DNA of 64,000 bases from Siniperca chuatsi (taxonomy: Eukaryota > Chordata > Actinopteri > Centrarchiformes > Sinipercidae): assembly GCF_020085105.1 (NCBI RefSeq), contig NC_058065.1, positions 2,668,218-2,732,217 of the forward strand. Direction: 5' to 3'. The position numbers and the translations under genes were made by a program. The notes beneath the pieces were generated by a model. The model saw nothing but the letters and a program-made list of their open reading frames with translations, did not search any database and was not told the origin of the DNA. Positions 57,631-64,000 of this stretch are shown one piece after another. Numbering within the stretch: the stretch's first letter is position 1; every line of letters starts with the position of its first letter.

Positions 57631-60600
57631 GAGGGGGAATATGAACAGACTTTATTTGCTATAATAGAAAAGTGCTTTCAGCAGACAACAAATCTTTAAC
57701 AACAAAATGCTTCAGAATCCAACGTAGAGAAAAAACAAATAGCCACTTGATGCTTTGTGTTGCATTTACAAAAGTTATTGTATGTAATAACTTTTGGGAA
57801 TGGAGAATAAAACAAATTTTTATATCTTTGATCGCCTTATTGATATCTTAGTATGTACAAGCAGTAAACATGATTTGTTCTTGGTTACGTTTTCTCATCT
57901 GGTCATACTGTGGTAAATATTTCTCTGTCAAGCAGCAAATATAGTGCAAAATACTGCAAATTTGACATTTCCTTCTTTAAACCGGAGAAAACCTGCTGCG
58001 GCTAGCAACCTACACAATAAAAAAACGCTATCAATGCCAACAGGCCATTTTTTGGGGGACACTTTCTAATTTGGAAGAAAAACACAACATAAAGATAAAT
58101 TACTTTTAGCTATTTTTCCTCAGTAGCCTGATAGTCTTCCTGACTTCAACCAAGGGGGACAGTTAGCCACAAGCTAACTAGCAAGAATACTATCAGCGGC
58201 CATTTGGTAACGCTTCGGCCCAGTGAGTTTTTAACATCAATCATCTGATAATTATGGATTACATTTGTCTTTATATTGAACATACCAGCAAACATCTTCT
58301 CTGCTAATGTCTTTCAGTCTGTTCATTTGACGTTTAGGTAACCAAAACCCGTTTTTTTGTTTGTTTGTTTTTTAAAAGGTGAAAGAAAGATGGTTACTAA
58401 AAATGCCAATGCTTGACTGCTAGCATGAGACAACAGACTTCACTGATCCGCCCAGCAGCCCGAACTCTGAATATAATTTGTAGGAGAAACATTTTACACA
58501 ACTCAAAAAGTTGTGTGTATAAGTGATAAACATGTTTAAGCTGCCTTTTCACTTTTTATTGCATCGAATCCAAAGTGCTTTTGTCTGACAAGAACAAAGT
58601 TTCATGTTGAAATGAAACCTTGTTTAGTGGTTTTGTCACGATAAAAACACTGAGCAGGTTTTATACTTCCATACTCTTAATCATGAACCATTTTCCTCAC
58701 ATGAAAGCATTTCCAGGCGTGTAGAGTGGCACGTTGGCTGGTCAAGACATCTGCTGAGATTTCAACACGATAGAGTAGGAATAGCGAACAAATACTGCTC
58801 TGTGGGGAAATAAAAAGGCACACACAGGCACAAAAATAGATAACAGCACGACATCTAACGGAAACATCAATGAGAAAAACAGTGACGGCACAACGTTAAC
58901 TGCTGTTCCCAGTATCAGAGGTGAGGGTGGAGGATGTGCAGTGCAGCTTACGACAAGTGTTTTATAGTTAGTGGTCTACTTTTTTTAAGTCCATCAGGGT
59001 ATTGCTTTTGATTGATCCCTGATTAGCACGTTAATCCACCTCTGAACAATTTGATAAATGGTGCAGCTTCACACCCAGTCAGACCGCACTGTGGTTACAG
59101 TATTTAGTCCAAAATCATTGTGATGCCCAACTGCTGGTGTTTAAAATCAAGTACCCAACTGGTTAAATGCTAGTGGCTCGTCTTTGGTGCTTCTGGTATT
59201 TTAGCCAACAAGTGAAACTGGAAATTTTCAGGTTTACCAGCGGGAAGATACACTAAAACTGCCAAAACAAAAGAAGATGTCCATGACACCAGAGTTTCCA
59301 GTACAAGTCACTGGGGGAAGTTTGCTGTCGAATGCGAGTACGGTTGGGATAAAGGGTCAGGATCTCCAAGTCTGAGACCAAAAATGGTGGATTTCCCAGT
59401 TTGATAACATGAGAGGCATCACATTAATTTGGATTACTCTTAAATATCCTTCTTCTGCCACCTCCTCTTTGTTAACTCCTCAGAAATCCAAGGACAGGAG
59501 GAGGGAGTTCTCTTATTTTGGCCGAATGGTGACTTCTAAATGCTGGTTCTTGTTGCTCCGCTTGTAATGCAAAATACATTACTTCCATTTAAGGAGAAAA
59601 GAAGAAGAAGCCATTCAGCATCTCTATAATATTCAAAATACTTTTTGTAATAGTGTTAAAGTGGTCATATTATGCTTTTTGACATTCTTCCCTTTCCTAT
59701 ATTGCAAAGTCCACCCCAAAGGGAGTTACCGTCTCCCACAGAAAACTCTGCTCCTGAACTGCCTGAAAACCGCTCGATTGTAGTCCAGCCTTTACTTCCG
59801 TAACACATCTACGTCACTATGTCACACGCGTCATAATGCACACGAATCGAGCAGTTTCCACAAGTACACCTAAATATGAAATTAAAATAACGTTAGATAC
59901 CCTCCAGGCAGCCAATGGGCGTAAAGTTGTTACTGTGATGTAGAGAGAGTGCTCAGTTAAAACGTTACCTATGACAGATAAATTAGTTACAAATGAATAA
60001 CTTACCACTCTGAACTTGCTCCAGTCTCTGTTGTGGAGCTGGTTCGGGTTGTACGGCTGGACCGAAGCCATAGTAACCGGCTGAAGCGGGTTTGTTTTGG
60101 ATCACACTACCTTGCTCGTTAGGACCCGCCCTACTCTGCTTCTGATTGGCTAGTAGTCCTTACTTCGGTACTGCACATGTGCAACTCCCAACAAAGATCG
60201 AATAAAAGTGGGACGCCTCACTCGGGAGCTAAAACTCAAGACGAGAGGTGCTGCAGCAATGTGCAGTGTGAGCAAAAACATGGTGTTTTTTGAAAATTAA
60301 ACCACGTAAACCTATTCTAGTACAACCCCAAAATAAAATTATGAACCTGAAAATGAGCATAATATGACCACTTTAAATTTGTTAAACAGGACTCAAGTGA
60401 TCCATTAGAAAAATATACGGTCAGAGGGGCCCGCTTCTTCCTGTACCTTGTTTGTTCTCTGGAACATAAAGAGAGTTTGGAGAGTTCAGGAAACAACACA
60501 ATGACTGACAGATACAATATATTACAACAGTGGTAGAAAAGTTTGTTAAACCACCTGAGTATGATGAACAGAAAACAACAGATATTCTGCAACAGGAGCT

Positions 60601-61777
60601 TAAATTCACAGTTTACATCTAGTTAGTTTGTTTATTCCTGACCTCTTTAAAACAAGTTTTTGGGATAAATCTGTTGAAGATCACCATATTGGACTACAGA
60701 TTATGTGCAAGACAGTAGGTTTCTCCTCTAAATCTCCACGTATTGGGCAAAATGCTGAAGGATGAGACAGGAAAGTGAGTGACTGGATAAAGATAACGTG
60801 ACAGATTCAGAGTGAGACAGTGTCTTCACATGCAGATTAATATTCCACTCATGTTCAGGATAATGAAATATTCCCTTAATGAGTTGGTGCATGTATATTA
60901 ATGGAATACGCCCATACCCTGAATATGAAAATCGTGTGAAAACTAGCTGGGATATGGTGATATTAACAGGTATTTCCTAGCATATAAAGAACAACATCTG
61001 GTTTATATTTGAGTTTGTTTGACAGCACAACTGTTTCTGTAGTCCAAACATTAAAACACAGCAGGAAACGTAAAGAATGTGCAAAGAAGCTTATTGTCTT
61101 GTGTAAAATGCCATATCCCAACTAGGACGAGGCTAATATCTGCAACATTAATGCATATAAACACACTAACAGAGAAAAAAGAAAGAGGGTCTGAATGCTA
61201 AATGAAACCAGTAGTTAATCTCTCTCTTCCAGACCTGAAACAACCCGAGATTTTTTATTTCTTTTTCCTGAGAAAGACATCCTGAATGTGAAGCTTTGCA
61301 GAGACGACCACGGTACGGGAGAAACAGCACGCGGTGATGTGGTATTTATGTTATTGTTCTTGTTTATTTAATTTAAAACTGCACGAGGCAACTTCATACT
61401 CTCCTCAAGGTTGATGGACTTCATTACCCATAAATCATGTAATGTGACCAGCTTGTTCTGGGTGGAGCGCTTGTTTCCGATTTCGCTCTTAAGGTGGTTT
61501 GGTCCCCTAAAGGATAACAGTTTCTGGTCAGGTGACCACAGTTACCAAAAACAGAAAGAAGTTGAGGTCCAGGGGAACTTTTCCGAAGAAAAACTTGCTG
61601 TTCATTGCACCAGAAATTATGTTTCGTAGAGTCTGCATTGTTTTTTTTTGGTCCACAGAACATCGTCGTGCGTCAAACCAGCAGGTTACAGCAGATTCTC
61701 ACGTGAACATGGCAACAGTCGCCATGTTTAGCACGTTCACCAGTTTTCACAGTATTTGTGTTTTCGTGGATCTCTGT
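57631..61777 (-). other. Candidate long 3'UTR of the cytokine receptor gene
   Basis: No domain-bearing open frame is present over 4.1 kb. A minus-strand AATAAA at about 57650 (plus-strand ACTTTATTTGCTATA) is a possible transcript end, which would make this the 3'UTR, interrupted by the 713-bp MITE at 59660-60372. Nearer signals exist, so the extent is a guess. Confidence 0.3.
59660..60372. mobile_element. TTAA-flanked DNA element with AGTGGTCATATTATGCT inverted ends, 713 bp
   Basis: TTAA (59656-59659) followed by AGTGGTCATATTATGCT; the right end is AGCATAATATGACCACT followed by TTAA (60373-60376). TTAA duplications fit a Kolobok/piggyBac-type transposase. On the minus strand it holds a short open frame starting MASVQPYNPNQ (60071) with a splice donor-like AGTGGTAAGT about 70 nt later. 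This may be a remnant first exon of the autonomous parent. No transposase is visible. Confidence 0.8.
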
Positions 61778-63123
61778 TCAGCCCTTGTTATCAACAGCAA
61801 CAGGCAGCAGAGGGTCAGCCGCCTCGCTCCTCTCAGCCTCGCCGCCATCTTTCAGCCGGTTCATCACGTTTGTCCTGGCGTGGTAGACGGCTAGTTTCTT
61901 CTTCTTCTCCTCCTCCTCCTCCTCCCCTGCATCTAAATTGATCGGCGGCAGGCACGGCACCAGATGCACCTCGCCGCTTTCATTCATGAGCTGGACGCAG
62001 GTGTAGAAATCCTGCGGCGAGCGTTTGGTGGTGGCAGCGGTGGCGACAGGAGCAGGGACAGCGTTGGTAAGGCCGGGATGTCCCATCACGCTGTACTCCG
62101 TCCCCGGCAGCGAAACGATCTCTGGCCTCGGCCACAGGGAAGGCACGTTCAGAGACGGGGTGAACGCTTCAGGAGGCGAGGAGCAGTAGGGCGACACGTA
62201 CGATGACGGGTTTTGGGTTGTGAACTGATGATGTGGCGTCAGGTCACACGGAACCATTAAGGCGTCCTTCTCCCTGTCCGTCGGGTCGGCCGGGTCGCTG
62301 CAGCCCTTCGGCGTGGTGAGATAGACGTCGTCAGCGTTGACCTGGTGCCAAACCTCCTCAGTGTACCTCGGAGGTTTGTAGCTGTGGAAGTTACTGAGGT
62401 GACGGTTGATTTCGTCCAAGTTCCCGTTCTGGGAATGGAAGTGAGAGGTGGGAGGTATGGAAAAGAGGGAGAGGAAGGAGAGAAGAAAAGATAGAAATGA
62501 AGGGAAGGAGGGCAGAGTGAAGGGAGGGGAAAATGGAGGGGAACAGGCAGGCAGACAAAGAGCATAAACGAAAAGATAAAAGAAAAGGAGGGGTAAAGAA
62601 GGGCGGTGCAAGAAAAAGGGAAAGACGTAGGAGAGATGAAAAAGGGGGAGAGAAAGAAGAAAATTTGAATAAAATGTACAAGAGAAGGAAGGATAGTACG
62701 AAGAGAGAAAGACAAAAACAAAAGAGAGCAGGCAAAAGGTAGGAGGAAGAGAGGACAAAAGGAGCGTAATACACAAGATGGAGAGAAATTAAAGGGAAAA
62801 GGGGGAAGAATTAGGGAGAAGAGTAAGAAATGAAATGAGAGAAGGGAGAGAAAGGAAGGAAGGAAGCAGGTAAGAGAGCAGACAAAGACAGATGGAAGAA
62901 CGAAGGAGGGAAATAAAGAAACGGAAATACAAGGTCAGAAGAAATAATTACCACATGACCCTGAAAACACTGTATCTGTGTGTGTGTGTGTGTGTGTGTG
63001 TGAGAGACCTTCAAGAGCAGCGGGTCGATGCCGATGATCCGCGGTTTTGGAATGGGCGGCAGGAAGTAGTCTTTTATTCTGAAGGGGAACAGATAAAGAG
63101 ACAAAGTCTGAAAGGGCAGCGCA

Positions 63124-63168
<45 letters not shown>

Positions 63169-63482
63169 CATGTGCCGTACAATAAGAACCTGTTAATTAC
63201 TTAAGCTTATCTGTATACGAACTCATTTCTGCAATGCAACACAGCAATCAGTAACGTTATTAGCAACACCTGTTTGTTTTTCTTTCATTATTGTAATAAT
63301 GTGCAAACCATTTGTTGTATTTTATTAACACTGTCAACCTGCTTTGGCAATGCTGTACTTTATTATGGTCATGCCAACAGCACACATCTCAATTTGATTA
63401 TTATTATTGTTTTATTTACTTCAGTTGTATCAACATCTTCTCTCTTCTATGACAGAATTTCATCCATCGTTACTGCATCTAT

Positions 63483-63526
<44 letters not shown>

Positions 63527-63617
63527 CACCTCCTGCTCTGTGGAATAATACCAAAGGCGATAACCAGCAGAGCCACGACACCGACGCCTGACACCAGAAT
63601 CCGCACCAGGAGTTTAC
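61778..63617 (-). CDS. Class I cytokine receptor, GHR/PRLR type: membrane span, box 1 and cytoplasmic tail (partial gene)
   Basis: Three exons on the minus strand: 63617-63530 (membrane span LLVRILVSGVGVVALLVIAF), 63078-63009 (box 1) and 62428-61778 (tail), all in phase and ending in a stop. The juxtamembrane PPIPKPRIIGIDPLLLK is the JAK2-binding box 1 layout of growth hormone and prolactin receptors (PPVPxPKIKGIDPxLLK). It is followed by NGNLDEINRHLSNFHSYKPP, close to GHR. The GHR endocytosis motif (WVEFIELD) is replaced by VWHQVNADDVYL. Candidate phosphotyrosines are in DDVYLTTP, SYVSPY, GTEYSVMG and DFYTCVQL. The tail is about 216 residues, shorter than in GHR or PRLR. The hormone-binding ectodomain must lie to the right of the window. 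Whether it is a ghr or prlr copy is not settled from this part. Confidence 0.75.
62440..62930. repeat. Purine-rich intronic stretch
   Basis: The plus strand is dominated by A and G (GGAGGG, AAGGAAGG, GAGAGAAAG) across about 490 bp, beginning about 10 bp from the tail exon's acceptor on the minus strand. There it forms a very long pyrimidine tract leading into the acceptor. Open frames across it are artefacts. Confidence 0.7.
62978..63002. repeat. (TG)n beside the box 1 exon donor
   Basis: The run ends within 7 bp of the minus-strand donor of the box 1 exon (63009), so the intron begins GTCTCTCACACACA. Confidence 0.9.
63128..63164. repeat. (CA)n in the intron before the box 1 exon
   Basis: On the minus strand this is a (TG)n run about 50 bp upstream of the box 1 exon acceptor. 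Confidence 0.9.
63484..63520. repeat. (TG)n beside the membrane-span exon donor
   Basis: It lies about 10 bp after the minus-strand donor of the membrane-span exon. With the run at 63128-63164 it puts repeats near both ends of the same intron. Confidence 0.9.
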
Positions 63618-64000
63618 CTGCACAGATTCAACCAAAGATTTAATTAGAGTCACCTCTCCCCCCCCCAGCTTCAGGGCTACAAACTTAACTGGAAAGAAAA
63701 CTGCATTATTATAATAGCCTGACTATTATTCATTCATTTATTTCTATATTTCTGTTGAGGTGTTATGCAGGTTTCCTCCTGCTGAATGCAGAGTAATGCA
63801 GCAGACGTGTGAGAGAGACGTACTTAATACATTTAAAGACAACCGCTTATTGTTATTTCAAGAACAGCTATAATATTTCAAATTATTTGGAGAATATAGT
63901 CGTGAATAAGTTTGTGATATTTGCAGAATCAAGTTGTGATATTTTTAAAGTTAAGTTGCAATACGACAAAATGTTTCTTTTGATACTCTTTCCCATGGCC

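Noticed and set aside
61778-62776. Reading the receptor tail exon as a 332-codon protein starting MCITLL
   Set aside because: The part before 62428 is intron (purine/pyrimidine tract); the AG at 62429-62430 and the phase match to the box 1 exon show the exon starts there.

Overview
The window looks like nuclear DNA of a ray-finned (teleost) fish. The exons are small, with GT-AG introns and vertebrate protein families. The intergenic DNA is AT-rich and full of (CA/TG)n microsatellites, with fish-type dispersed repeats, TTAA-flanked palindromic MITEs, L1/L2-type LINE remnants, a Ty3/Gypsy fossil and a fish-specific NLR (FISNA) fragment.

Layout, left to right. 1-4430 is repeat-rich: a 5'-truncated L1-type LINE with a 20-nt target duplication, a broken FISNA/NACHT NLR fragment and a Gypsy LTR fossil. 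6171-16364 (+) is ephx2, soluble epoxide hydrolase, in 19 exons, followed by a polypurine (GGAA)n tract of almost 700 nt in its presumed 3'UTR. 19592-23482 (-) is a small LRAT/PLAAT-like protein gene with two possible last exons. 26135-36086 (-) is znf513, six coding exons and eight C2H2 fingers, with a CRE plus ZNF143-like element upstream. 38772-42645 (-) is an ermin-like gene: a very long Glu/Lys-rich body ending in an ERM-type actin-binding tail. 45171-53858 (-) is styxl2 (dusp27), a muscle pseudophosphatase, in five exons with an apparent one-base frameshift in exon 3. 61778-63617 (-) holds the last three coding exons (membrane span, box 1, cytoplasmic tail) of a class I cytokine receptor of growth-hormone/prolactin receptor type, whose ectodomain lies beyond the right edge.

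The genes are independent transcription units, not an operon or a pathway. A recurring theme is loss of catalytic residues in enzyme folds. The HAD phosphatase half of EPHX2 has lost at least five active-site residues while the hydrolase half keeps its full set. The LRAT-like protein has Gln and Ser in place of the first His and the nucleophilic Cys. STYXL2 lacks the phosphatase Cys, as is known for its family.

The best candidates for something undescribed are the dead phosphatase half of EPHX2, the LRAT-like pseudoenzyme with alternative C-termini, and the enlarged ermin. Exon coordinates were worked out by hand from splice consensus, phase and remembered family sequences; no alignment or database search was run.
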